The notes under the pieces are model-generated. The model made no database searches. It was not told the origin of the DNA and was given only the letters and a program-made list of their open reading frames with translations. 54,995 bases of DNA, taken from contig JAIBAF010000019.1 of NCBI GenBank assembly GCA_019695335.1, positions 1 through 54,995 of the forward strand, given 5' to 3'. Source of the DNA: a bacterium. Its GTDB lineage: Bacteria; CLD3; SB21. Positions 35,481-44,527 of the stretch are shown piece after piece (the first letter of the stretch is position 1; each line of letters starts with the position of its first letter). The translations under genes and the position numbers were made by a program.

Positions 35481-38400
35481 TTAGTCAAATAATGAAAAAC
35501 CAAAAAGGATCGTTAGGTAGTATCTCCATTCTTTACCATTTAATACTGTCTGGTTTTGTTTGATCAAATTACCGGTGTTAATGTCCTGTTTAGTGATAAT
35601 GGGACCATTGCTTATAAACTTATCCAGACCATACGCAGCGCTGAAAGTAACGCGTGTAGGGTAAACATAAAAAGAGTTGAATTCGATACGTATCTCGCCT
35701 CCAATGTCTTTTTTGAAGTGGTTAAACTGATCGAATGATGTTTTATTGCTCCAGGCATTACCATAACCGAAATAAAAAGCTCCGAAAATTTTATCTAAAT
35801 AAAGAAAACCTAAGGAACGATCTATACGCCTGAAAATGGGAAATCGATAATAGCTTGTTAATAAAGCCATCCGGCTACCTTCGATACTATAGTATGAATA
35901 GCCTTTAAGTCCAATCAAGCCGCCGCCAAAAAAATTGTAAAAGCTGTCTACTTTAGTGGGAACAATTCCTCCTTGAAAATTGATATCCAATGTATGACTG
36001 GTTCCTGGTATTTTTATAAATTCATTCCAATATCCTTCCAGGCGATGATGGAAGGCCTTTTGATAGAGCACGGCCGATGAACCGGTGTTTGAATTAAATG
36101 CAAACCCTTCGAAAAGGTGATCCAGATTGTAACCGTATTTAAAATTGATTTTTCTACCACCGCGAGGATTGATGTCATAATCGACCGAAGGTTTAAGTGA
36201 TGACCATTTCCAACTTACAGAAAAATCGTTCCCGTAAAAGTATTTAATATTACCCGTTGAAGGAATTTTAGTATATTCACCGCCTTCAAATTCCTTCCCT
36301 TTGATTTTTACAAAATATTCACTATGCATGAAGTTTAAACGAATATCTCTTGGTGAGATCAGGCTTAAGTCTATTCCGGTGTCTACTTCGCGTAATTCGA
36401 ATCGGTTGGTTTGAATAGATTCATATTTGACAATATCGTCATTTGAAGGATCAACATTGTCATGAAAAGTTTTTGATCGTGTCACATTGTACAATTCAAG
36501 AAATAGGGTTGGTCCAAAACCTCCAAATTCAAAAATACCAAACAAATCGCGATCAAAATCAGTTAAATTGAACAGTATTCCCCCAAAAAATGACGATTTA
36601 TTCAGAACATCGCTCGAATAAAAGTATGCGCCGGGCTTGAAGGTGCCGTAATCAATTCTGGCAACCGGTAAAATTGAGAAATCCAAAAAAGTAGTTCTGT
36701 AGTTAGCAACAGAATCAAATATCGGTGTTACTGAATCGTTGTAACTTTTTGGATATGTTGCAAACCGCGTTGGATAAAAAGTTTGGTCAGTTAAATTTGG
36801 ATTTTTGATGGGGTATGTTGCATTAGAGGGTTCTATAGCAACTTGATTTGACAAATAGTTCAGCTGATAGCCTATATCGCGGTAAAGTGTAAAACTGATT
36901 GTACCATTGGGGGAAACTGTCGGGTAAAAAGCCCCACCAATGACATTGGTTAGCAAAAATTTTTGATTATTAGATAAATCCAATTTATAAATATTAAAAA
37001 TGCCTGTTTCATCGCTTGAATAATATAGTGAATTTCCATCCTGGCTTATAACCGGTGAACGTTCGTCATAAGGTTTATCGAGTACCATTTGCCATTGGCC
37101 GGTTTTCGCATCAATTATAGCGATGTCGCGACCATCGTCAATGGAAGTATCAAAAAAAATTCGCTGTCCGTTCGGATGAAAGATGGGTTTATATATCTGA
37201 CGTCCATCATCAAATTGTGTCAACCACTTAACTTCAATATCGTCAGTAACAAATGGATTTTTATCATTTTTTCCGCTTAATGTACGTAAGTCAACCGGTA
37301 AGTGAGTTAATAAAATCAGATTATTAGTGCCATCTTGGTTTAATACTCCTACAATAGTCTGGCCGTCTGGTGAAAATGCAGGAGCGGATAGCCGTAATCC
37401 ATACGTGATGCGTGTCTCTTTTTCTTTTTCCAAGTCATAGATGTAGATATCGTTAACCTGAGAACGATAGTCGTTGTAATGCAAATTTTTTGCATAGGTC
37501 AGATAACGTCCATCGTGTGACCACGAAACAGAACCTTCGACATCATTCGTTATTTTCTTAAGCGATTGTTTTTTGATATTGAAGAGATACAGAGCTGTTT
37601 GACTCAAATAATCGTTATCGCGGTTAGAAATAAATGCCACGATATTGCCGTCGGGAGAAAACGCCGGAAAAAAATTGCCGGTGCTTTCTTTTTCAATGGC
37701 GGTTCCTTCAGTAGCGTTTTTCTTGATATTTTCTGTTGATGACAGATACTGAGTTGTTAGATATTGTATCCAATCTTTGTACAATTCATTTAAAGGTTGA
37801 CCAGTTGCTTCTTTAACTGCGGCCTCAAACGAAACCAATTTTTTTTGGTTATTGACAGTGATTCTTTCAATGACGTTTTCACCAAATCTTGAAGCGAGGT
37901 AGCTAATAAACGCATAACCTGCGTTGTAGGCTGATTCATTGCCGATACTGTTCTTACCAAATGTACTCATTTGTGTTAAAGAGAGCATTTGGCCCGATAG
38001 AATTCGTGAACGAAGAATCATATCGCGATGCGAATCCCAATATTCGTAGTCGAGGTTTTTTTGCTGATATTGAGCGACACCTTCGGCAAACCACACGGGA
38101 ATTGAGAGGGTTGAGACGGGGTACGAAGCGATAATATTAGGAAACCCACGTAAGACATCCTGTCGGCGCTCTTTCTCATAACCAATATATTGTAAATATA
38201 CGGCCGGAAAATGACGAGACAATTTCATCGATGCCTGGATAGATACCATGTGCGTAAACTCGTGCGTTACAACGTTGCGAAGCCAATTGTGTGCTCCGCG
38301 AAGTTCAAAATTTAAACTTGACGCCCAGATTTCTATTTTATTATCAAAATAATAAGCGCCGCCGTTAGAATAATCATCGGTATCGCGAATAATAAAGTGG

Positions 38401-38669
38401 ACTCGTTCGGGCCGATATTGATAAAGCTGAGTAATCGGCTCATAGATTTCTTCTGCAATTTTTGCAACCAATTTGGCCGTTCGTACCGGCCCTTTAAATT
38501 CGGGATGATCTTTGGAATAAGCATTGTCATGGTAATGTATGTCGAAATGCTTTGTTTTGATAGTATACCAATTGATTTCGCGATGTGACCAAGATTCAGG
38601 CTGCGCGGCAAGCGAGCTGGCCAATAAAAGTAGATTGGAAACTATGAGCGTAATAAAAGCGTTTTTCAT
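35481..38669 (-). CDS. Outer-membrane fusion: zinc-peptidase-like domain, TolB-type propeller, beta-barrel
   Basis: This 1062-residue protein has a signal peptide (1-22). A peptidase MA-like domain follows, with HEFTH (136-140) and a downstream Glu in WFAEG (196), the layout of a gluzincin zinc site. From about 330 to 625 there are TolB/WD40-like PD40 repeats such as PAFSPDGQTIVGVLN and PVISQDGNSLYYSSD. From about 680 to the end the sequence is rich in alternating aromatic strands and ends ILFGFSLFD with a C-terminal aromatic, typical of a BamA/surface-antigen-like barrel. It is probably an outer-membrane protein with a periplasmic or surface peptidase. It is the last gene of the leftward operon. 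Confidence 0.85.
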   Translation of the reverse strand: MKNAFITLIVSNLLLLASSLAAQPESWSHREINWYTIKTKHFDIHYHDNAYSKDHPEFKGPVRTAKLVAKIAEEIYEPITQLYQYRPERVHFIIRDTDDYSNGGAYYFDNKIEIWASSLNFELRGAHNWLRNVVTHEFTHMVSIQASMKLSRHFPAVYLQYIGYEKERRQDVLRGFPNIIASYPVSTLSIPVWFAEGVAQYQQKNLDYEYWDSHRDMILRSRILSGQMLSLTQMSTFGKNSIGNESAYNAGYAFISYLASRFGENVIERITVNNQKKLVSFEAAVKEATGQPLNELYKDWIQYLTTQYLSSTENIKKNATEGTAIEKESTGNFFPAFSPDGNIVAFISNRDNDYLSQTALYLFNIKKQSLKKITNDVEGSVSWSHDGRYLTYAKNLHYNDYRSQVNDIYIYDLEKEKETRITYGLRLSAPAFSPDGQTIVGVLNQDGTNNLILLTHLPVDLRTLSGKNDKNPFVTDDIEVKWLTQFDDGRQIYKPIFHPNGQRIFFDTSIDDGRDIAIIDAKTGQWQMVLDKPYDERSPVISQDGNSLYYSSDETGIFNIYKLDLSNNQKFLLTNVIGGAFYPTVSPNGTISFTLYRDIGYQLNYLSNQVAIEPSNATYPIKNPNLTDQTFYPTRFATYPKSYNDSVTPIFDSVANYRTTFLDFSILPVARIDYGTFKPGAYFYSSDVLNKSSFFGGILFNLTDFDRDLFGIFEFGGFGPTLFLELYNVTRSKTFHDNVDPSNDDIVKYESIQTNRFELREVDTGIDLSLISPRDIRLNFMHSEYFVKIKGKEFEGGEYTKIPSTGNIKYFYGNDFSVSWKWSSLKPSVDYDINPRGGRKINFKYGYNLDHLFEGFAFNSNTGSSAVLYQKAFHHRLEGYWNEFIKIPGTSHTLDINFQGGIVPTKVDSFYNFFGGGLIGLKGYSYYSIEGSRMALLTSYYRFPIFRRIDRSLGFLYLDKIFGAFYFGYGNAWSNKTSFDQFNHFKKDIGGEIRIEFNSFYVYPTRVTFSAAYGLDKFISNGPIITKQDINTGNLIKQNQTVLNGKEWRYYLTILFGFSLFD

Positions 38670-38678
38670 TTAATTATT

Positions 38679-39863
38679 TTAGTTTCTTTGAAATTTGACA
38701 TGAATCCATCCGTCGGTATATACCGCGTTGGTAGGAGATAATCCTGAGAGAGAATCGGGGATGATAAATGATCGTAGTTGATTTCCAATTTGGATTATGA
38801 GTTCGTTGCCACGCGTTGTCAATTCAATCAGACCGGGCTTAATAAAAGGGGCTTGCACAGCAAATATTTTTTCTTTTTTTGTTACAATAACTTTTACCGG
38901 GCGTTCGGTATAAAATAATTCTGTCGGATCAAGTTTATCATAAAGGCATTCGGCGAGTTGTTTGAGCATGGAAATTCCGATGACTTCTTCTTTAAAAAAT
39001 GGAATGGTTTTTATGGGAAGAGGACTAAATAGTTCATGCACACTTTTCAAATGCCGTTGTTGTAAACTATACCAATCATGAAAATAACTACCTTGAACGA
39101 TGTCAGGAATCACTCGATTGACGATAACACAATCAACCGTAATTCCAAATAGATTCAAGTAAGTTAAAGCTCTTTGAGACTCACTGATGATCATTTTTTC
39201 TGGATTCAGAACAAGTCGTGTTGAGGTAACAGTATCGAATTCAAAGATTTTTCGGATGTCCAGAAGTTTCTCTAAAAGCGCTTCCCATGATTTTGCAACT
39301 TCTTCAGGGGCAACGACTGCCCGTAAAGATTTCGACATTTTAGATGCTGGACGAATCACCGGAGACACCAGGTATTTCTCAAGATAACGAGTGATCTTGA
39401 GCGTTAATGAAATAGCATCTGGTAGGCTTAAAAGCCTTAAACTCTCTCCGGTTGGTGCCATATCGACAATAATGACGTCATACTTTTGCGATTGATGAAA
39501 CTCTCTGATCCGCAATAAGCTGAAAAGATTGTCCATTCCGGGAATTGTCGCGAGTTCACCGGCAAGCGAGGCATCCGCACCCATAGAAATAATGAGAGAC
39601 GATAAATAATCTCTGATTTGACCCCAATTTGAATTCAATTCGAAGTAGGGATCGATTTCAAATGCTTCAAGATTGGACTGTAAGGGTGTCACGTCCTTTT
39701 CGATCGTACATTCAAAAGTATCTGCAAGACTATGAGCGGGATCAGTGCTCATGATCAATGTACGGTATCCGCTTTGGGCTGAACGCAATGCTGTCGCTGC
39801 GGCTGTCGTTGTTTTGCCAACACCGCCTTTGCCTGCAAAAAAGATAATCCGGGTTTTATTCAA
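38679..39863 (-). CDS. ArsA/Get3-family ATPase
   Basis: This 394-residue protein has the deviant P-loop GKGGVGKTT (11-19), STDPAHSLADTF (switch region) and DMAPTGESLRLL. The C-terminal about 80 residues (LIELTTRGNELIIQIGNQLR) match the HSP20-like domain often fused to bacterial ArsA homologues. Family members are arsenite-pump ATPases or tail-anchored-protein targeting factors. No arsenite pump or arsR gene is seen, so an arsenic role has no support here. It lies nine bases before the peptidase/barrel gene and five bases after the thioredoxin-like gene, in an envelope-protein context. Confidence 0.9.
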   Translation of the reverse strand: MNKTRIIFFAGKGGVGKTTTAAATALRSAQSGYRTLIMSTDPAHSLADTFECTIEKDVTPLQSNLEAFEIDPYFELNSNWGQIRDYLSSLIISMGADASLAGELATIPGMDNLFSLLRIREFHQSQKYDVIIVDMAPTGESLRLLSLPDAISLTLKITRYLEKYLVSPVIRPASKMSKSLRAVVAPEEVAKSWEALLEKLLDIRKIFEFDTVTSTRLVLNPEKMIISESQRALTYLNLFGITVDCVIVNRVIPDIVQGSYFHDWYSLQQRHLKSVHELFSPLPIKTIPFFKEEVIGISMLKQLAECLYDKLDPTELFYTERPVKVIVTKKEKIFAVQAPFIKPGLIELTTRGNELIIQIGNQLRSFIIPDSLSGLSPTNAVYTDGWIHVKFQRN

Positions 39864-39868
39864 TAAGG

Positions 39869-40396
39869 CTACCTTTGCTTCGACAGAATATCGAGGATGT
39901 CTTCTTCCAAAGTTTCGTGAAAAGGATTTTCAACAATGCGGCCTAATTCTTTGCCATTAACATAAAATATCATAGTTGGAACATGGCTAATTCCTAGTCT
40001 GGAAGTTTCACCGTTTTTATCACGTTTGGTTCGGTCTACACCATGTAAATGGCACTGGATATGAGGATTATTAGCCATAGCAAAAATTTTGAGAAATGGT
40101 GGCACATCGCGTTTTGAATCAGAGCACCAGGTACCAAGATACGTCTCGATAGAAAGGTTATTTGAGAAACTCTTTAGAAAATCGATAGCGTTTTGTGAGG
40201 GTTGATAGGAATCAAAAGATGCCTTAAATATTGTGAACTCATTCATAAGTTCGTTCTGGGTAAAGTCTCCTATGAGCATTCGTTCACCATTGACCATCTC
40301 TACATGAGATGTCTGAACTTCATGTTTAATTGGTTTTGTACTGCACGAGGATAATATCAGAATGAGGGCGAATCCTATCGCTACATTTACTTTCAT
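39869..40396 (-). CDS. Thioredoxin-fold lipoprotein with a single active-site cysteine
   Basis: This 175-residue protein has a lipoprotein signal with LSSC (Cys18). The thioredoxin fold shows GTWCSDSKRDVPPFL (Cys91) and the cis-Pro segment HVPTMIFYVNG. The second Cys of a CxxC site is replaced (CSDS), so it cannot make an ordinary intramolecular disulfide. WCSDSKR-type motifs are seen in a subgroup of FCB thioredoxin-like proteins. The ATG at 40396 is chosen because the four-base ATGA overlap with the tatC stop and GGAAAG upstream support it; the longer open frame inside tatC is a shadow. It probably acts in the periplasm; the role is unknown. Confidence 0.85.
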   Translation of the reverse strand: MKVNVAIGFALILILSSCSTKPIKHEVQTSHVEMVNGERMLIGDFTQNELMNEFTIFKASFDSYQPSQNAIDFLKSFSNNLSIETYLGTWCSDSKRDVPPFLKIFAMANNPHIQCHLHGVDRTKRDKNGETSRLGISHVPTMIFYVNGKELGRIVENPFHETLEEDILDILSKQR

Positions 40397-41235
40397 GAAC
40401 TTTCTTTCCTTTTTTTCCGACTTACGGCTGCAGAAACCCATATACTGACTTCGTATAAAACAATGATGGGAACCGCCACGACAAATAACGTAATCATATC
40501 GGTTGTTGGAGTTACGACTGCGGAAATGAACAAGGAACCTATAACCGCATGACGCCAATATTTTCTGAGGAATGATGAAGATAATATTCCGATTTTTGTC
40601 AAGAAATAGGATAATACCGGTAGCTCAAATGTAATACCGCTGATTAACATAAAGCCGCTTACAAAACCTAGATAGGCATCTAAATCGATCATATTTTCGA
40701 CAACAATTCCAAGTTCCGGATCAATTGAACCCATTGAAAGAAGAAAATTTAGAGTAATTGGAATTACAACTATATAGGAGAAAAAAGCTCCTAACATGAA
40801 AAAAAATGTAGCAAACAGAATGACCGGAATGGCATAGCGGCGTTCTTTTTTTCGTAAACCAGGCGAAATAAACCGCCAAAGTTGAAATAAGATGACCGGC
40901 AAACTAAAAATAATTCCGGCTATCAGACCTACTTGAATTTTTACCATCATCAAGCCTTGGACTTGAGTAATAACAGGTCTCATCATTTCAATCGGAGGTT
41001 TAAGGCCCGGGAGCAAAATAGGGGGATAGAGCAGAAATTTTATAATTTCGTTACTAAATGCGAACGACAACATCATCATGACCAAAACGGAAAGAATAAT
41101 TTTTATGAGTCGTTGCCGTAATTCATCTAAGTGCTCAAGGAAAGACATTTGCTGTCCAGCAATTCCTTCTTCAGAATCATTTTCAGGTTCGAAGGCCGTT
41201 TGGCTTTGCCTTGCTGGGACCCGTGTCTCTTCCAT
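40393..41235 (-). CDS. tatC: Twin-arginine translocase subunit TatC
   Basis: This 280-residue integral membrane protein is the core receptor of the Tat pathway, which exports folded proteins. The hallmark MSFLEHLDELRQRL (about 30-43) precedes the first membrane segment, and about six segments follow. Further signatures are the first periplasmic loop with PPILLPGLKPPIEMMRP, and FISPGLRKKERRY. The N-terminus has an extra 29-residue polar extension. No tatA or tatB is in the window. The stop codon of the SxtJ gene overlaps its start by one base, so tatC belongs to the polysaccharide operon by layout. Confidence 0.95.
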   Translation of the reverse strand: MEETRVPARQSQTAFEPENDSEEGIAGQQMSFLEHLDELRQRLIKIILSVLVMMMLSFAFSNEIIKFLLYPPILLPGLKPPIEMMRPVITQVQGLMMVKIQVGLIAGIIFSLPVILFQLWRFISPGLRKKERRYAIPVILFATFFFMLGAFFSYIVVIPITLNFLLSMGSIDPELGIVVENMIDLDAYLGFVSGFMLISGITFELPVLSYFLTKIGILSSSFLRKYWRHAVIGSLFISAVVTPTTDMITLFVVAVPIIVLYEVSIWVSAAVSRKKRKESS

Positions 41236-41669
41236 TAAAACAATCTTTCATATTTCTCTTTTGAGAAAGCAGTTACTTCTTTTTTAAACCAATAAGTAGA
41301 ACTTTTTTTGTCAATGCGTTTACCCAAAAGATCTTTACGAAATAATCTTGTTATTAAACCTACTGGGATAAAGAAAATCGTAAACAAGAATATTAAAATT
41401 AGTTTGGATACGAAATATCCGATGATCATGGATATAAAAGTCAAACCGTAATAGATCGGAAAAAGTATCATTGGAACTACAAAAGCAAGGAGCGCTGAAA
41501 CTGTTCCTGCGATACCAAACCAGGTCCACAAAGCATTGGATTTATAAAATAAAAAGCCTGAAATCAGTAAAAGAAAAATCGATAAAAATATTCCAAATTT
41601 TCGTACCGATTTAACATTCCGGTCGATTCCGGAAATTTCGTGCCTAATATCATTTATAATAGCTTTCAT
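41235..41669 (-). CDS. SxtJ-family membrane protein
   Basis: This 144-residue protein has three to four membrane segments (about 25-42, 47-67, 70-92, 88-110) and a basic C-terminal tail ending STYWFKKEVTAFSKEKYERLF. Layout and the LITRLFRKDLLGKRID segment match the SxtJ family, named from saxitoxin clusters. That family is usually found beside NodU/CmcH-type carbamoyltransferases and DUF5989 proteins. Both companions occur in this locus: the carbamoyltransferase is 22 bases upstream and DUF5989 is at 53869. The function is unknown; a membrane anchor or partner for the carbamoyltransferase is a reasonable guess. Confidence 0.82.
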   Translation of the reverse strand: MKAIINDIRHEISGIDRNVKSVRKFGIFLSIFLLLISGFLFYKSNALWTWFGIAGTVSALLAFVVPMILFPIYYGLTFISMIIGYFVSKLILIFLFTIFFIPVGLITRLFRKDLLGKRIDKKSSTYWFKKEVTAFSKEKYERLF

Positions 41670-41690
41670 AATTATTTCCTTTTTATTCGA

Positions 41691-43508
41691 TCAATCAAGT
41701 TCAAATTCTTTCATCCATTCTTTATTATCTTCAGACGGTGTTTGATCCGTTTTGCTTAATATGAAATTCCCTAAAATCAAGTAGTCCATCTCTGTTCTCA
41801 TGAAACATCGGTAAGCGTCTTCCGGAGAGCACACAATGGGTTCGCCACGTACATTGAACGATGTATTGACGATGACAGGGCATCCGGTCTTTTCATAAAA
41901 TGCCCGAATCAATTCATAATAAACACCGTGAACTTCTTTGTGTACCGTTTGAATACGTGCTGAATAATCCACATGCGTAATTGCTGGAACATCGGAACGG
42001 GGTATATTTAATTTATCAATTCCAAAAAGTTTTTCTTGCTGCTCGGTCATTGAAATCCTGCGGTTTTCCTTAACGTCTGCTACCAACAGCATGTATTTAC
42101 TATCATAATTGACATCAAAATAGTCCGACATCTTTTCACGTAATACACTCGGAGCAAACGGCCTGAACGATTCCCGATATTTAATTTTAAGATTCATGAC
42201 TGATTGCATTTTAGAAGAACGAGCGTCTCCAATAATACTACGAGCTCCTAAAGCTCTGGGTCCGAATTCCATTTTTCCTTGAAACCATCCTATTACTTTT
42301 TCTTCCGCTAAAAAGCCGGCAACCTGATCGACCATTTTCTCTTTTGTACATTTTTGGAAGGTTATATTTTTGCTGACAAGGAAATGCTCGATTTCTTCAT
42401 CGGAATATTCGGTACCTAAATATGAAGCGAATTGGGAATCATCTTTTTCAACATTCCTGGTATTGCCTAAATATTGATACCAAACGAACATTGCGGCTCC
42501 TAAGGCACTGCCTGCATCGCCGGCGGCCGGTTGGATCCAGATGTCATCAAAAATTTTTTCTTTGAGTAATTTTCCATTCGCAACGCAATTGAGAGCAACG
42601 CCGCCAGCCAAACAAAGGTTTTTTTGTCCGGTCGCTTTACGTACATGCTTGGCTATTCTCACCATAATTTCTTCAGTTACTACTTGAACTGATTTGGCCA
42701 AATCCATTTCGCGCTGAGTCAACATTGATTCGGGTTTGCGCGGCGGTCCTCCGAAAAGACGATGAAATTTTTCGTTGGTCATAGTTAAACCTGCCGCGTA
42801 ATTGAAATATTCCATATTGAGCTTAAATGAGCCGTCATCTTTTAAATCAAGTAGGTGATTATAGATCAAATCCACGTACTTTGGTTCGCCATACGGCGCC
42901 AAACCCATAACTTTGTATTCGCCTGAATTGACTTTAAATCCTGTGTAGTATGTAAAAGCAGAATAGAGGAGGCCCAAAGAATGTGGGAAATGAATCTCAT
43001 AATCAATTTGAATCTGATTACCTTTACCGGTCCCAAAGCTCGTTGTAGTCCATTCGCCGACACCGTCAACCGTCAAAAAAGCAGCTTCCTGGAATGGCGA
43101 GGGATAAAATGCAGCGGCAGCATGGGATTCGTGATGTTCGGGATATATAATCTTTCCTTTGAAGCCGTTAAGCTCTTCCATAATTAATTCCGGCATCCAT
43201 AGTTTTTTTCGGATCCATTGAGGCATAGCCTTTAAGAACGAATTAAGCCCGATCGGAGCATACGTGAAATAGGTTCTCAGGAGCCTTTCAAACTTTATAA
43301 GTGGTTTTTCATAGAATGCAACATAATCGATTTGCTCCGGGCTGATTCCGGCTGTTTTTAAACAAAAAGCAACCGCATTTTTTGGGAAATTATCATCGTG
43401 TTTTTTTCGTGTAAAACGCTCTTCCTGTGCAGCCGCTATAATCCGTCCATCTTTAACTAGAGCCGCGGCAGAATCGTGATAAAAACTTGAGATACCTAAG
43501 ATATTCAT
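41691..43508 (-). CDS. Carbamoyltransferase, NodU/CmcH/TobZ type (first copy)
   Basis: This 605-residue enzyme should use carbamoyl phosphate and ATP to put an O-carbamoyl group on a sugar. The start ILGISSFYHDSAAALV and the metal-binding HHESH (125-129) belong to the Kae1-like domain, with LAGGVALNC at about 307. The C-terminal YrdC-like part has FGPRALGARSIIGDAR, FRPFAPSVL and VNTSFNVRGEPIV. It is followed by its usual companion SxtJ. Its length and internal segments differ clearly from the second copy at 47997-49718, so the two are not a recent duplication. The acceptor sugar cannot be read from sequence. Confidence 0.94.
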   Translation of the reverse strand: MNILGISSFYHDSAAALVKDGRIIAAAQEERFTRKKHDDNFPKNAVAFCLKTAGISPEQIDYVAFYEKPLIKFERLLRTYFTYAPIGLNSFLKAMPQWIRKKLWMPELIMEELNGFKGKIIYPEHHESHAAAAFYPSPFQEAAFLTVDGVGEWTTTSFGTGKGNQIQIDYEIHFPHSLGLLYSAFTYYTGFKVNSGEYKVMGLAPYGEPKYVDLIYNHLLDLKDDGSFKLNMEYFNYAAGLTMTNEKFHRLFGGPPRKPESMLTQREMDLAKSVQVVTEEIMVRIAKHVRKATGQKNLCLAGGVALNCVANGKLLKEKIFDDIWIQPAAGDAGSALGAAMFVWYQYLGNTRNVEKDDSQFASYLGTEYSDEEIEHFLVSKNITFQKCTKEKMVDQVAGFLAEEKVIGWFQGKMEFGPRALGARSIIGDARSSKMQSVMNLKIKYRESFRPFAPSVLREKMSDYFDVNYDSKYMLLVADVKENRRISMTEQQEKLFGIDKLNIPRSDVPAITHVDYSARIQTVHKEVHGVYYELIRAFYEKTGCPVIVNTSFNVRGEPIVCSPEDAYRCFMRTEMDYLILGNFILSKTDQTPSEDNKEWMKEFELD

Positions 43509-43522
43509 TTACTTATTCCATT

Positions 43523-44527
43523 TTATTGATAGTTCATAAAAAGTTTTTTAAAAATCTCATCAGCCATTATTTCATGTCCAATTTCAGTAGGATGCCCACC
43601 GTCGACATATAAATCTTTATCTTTCTGAGTGCGGAAAGGTAGCATAAAATCAACCGTTGGTATGTGGTTTAACTCGGCGATTTCTTTCATCGCCATTTGA
43701 TGTTTAGAATAACGGATAGAATCAGCGGTGATTTGGTTTTTCGTTACCGTAATCATAAATACAGGTGTTGCATTCATTTGTTTAGACGTTTCAATGATAC
43801 TCTGCAAGTCCTCCTGATAGATCGTAAACGCATCATCGGCTATCCATGTAGGGTCTTCAGTAACTTTCTTTGCAAGCTTTACGTACTGACTTGAAAAATT
43901 ATATTCGACAACAAAATGATAAAGCGCGATATTTCTTAATATATTCTTTATTTTCATTGAGAAAAAGACCTGATCTTTGATTTCCTGAGGACTTCTGGGA
44001 TTGACCCTTTTTCCTTCATTGAACGTATGAGAAATCAACACCATATCGGGGTTCCATTCAACTCCATCGGATTTCAGATATTCAAGTTCCTGTGCAATAG
44101 AGTATCCGATAACTCCCGCGTTGATGACTTCGAATTTTTTTGATGGATACGATGCCGTTAATTTTTTTTCAAGAACTTTTGAATATGTGTCCTCTTGGCT
44201 TACGCCCCATCCGTAAGTGCAGGAGTTCCCTAAAACAAGAATTCTGAAAGTACCACTGGGTTTTGGCTTTTCAAATTCACGATCCCTAAGGCCAGCAGAA
44301 TTTATATAAACCGGTTTATTTCCAAATTTAGTAAATGTTTTTTGATTCGGTTTGAGTCTCCATATTAGGTTCTGATCCGGCAGGTATGTCTCTACATTTC
44401 CGTAGCCAATCATACGCAGAATAATTTCCATTATGAGTAAAATGAAAAATATACTGCCCATGGAGATCAGCAAATTTTGTTTTAAAGTTGATTTTGTTTT
44501 TGTAGGTATTTGATCAGGGTGATTCAT
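43523..44527 (-). CDS. Membrane-anchored SGNH/GDSL-type hydrolase
   Basis: This 334-residue protein has one N-terminal membrane segment (about 18-40) and an extracytoplasmic SGNH fold. The nucleophile Ser102 is in LVLGNSCTYGWG, where Asn replaces the Asp of GDS. ISHTFNEGKRV gives the Asn-type block, and DGGHPTEIGHEIMA near the end supplies the catalytic Asp/His. Such proteins often add or remove O-acetyl groups on exported glycans. The ATG at 44527 overlaps the stop of the Wzi-like gene by four bases; the longer frame upstream is rejected. It lies 14 bases before the first carbamoyltransferase. Confidence 0.87.
   Translation of the reverse strand: MNHPDQIPTKTKSTLKQNLLISMGSIFFILLIMEIILRMIGYGNVETYLPDQNLIWRLKPNQKTFTKFGNKPVYINSAGLRDREFEKPKPSGTFRILVLGNSCTYGWGVSQEDTYSKVLEKKLTASYPSKKFEVINAGVIGYSIAQELEYLKSDGVEWNPDMVLISHTFNEGKRVNPRSPQEIKDQVFFSMKIKNILRNIALYHFVVEYNFSSQYVKLAKKVTEDPTWIADDAFTIYQEDLQSIIETSKQMNATPVFMITVTKNQITADSIRYSKHQMAMKEIAELNHIPTVDFMLPFRTQKDKDLYVDGGHPTEIGHEIMADEIFKKLFMNYQ

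Noticed and set aside
38679-39863. Arsenite-resistance function for the ArsA-type ATPase
   Set aside because: No arsenite pump, reductase or ArsR-type regulator is in the window and the gene lies in an envelope operon.
39869-40558. Longer version of the thioredoxin-like protein starting inside tatC
   Set aside because: The first 54 residues are an out-of-frame reading of tatC; the lipoprotein signal and the ATGA overlap fix the start at 40396.
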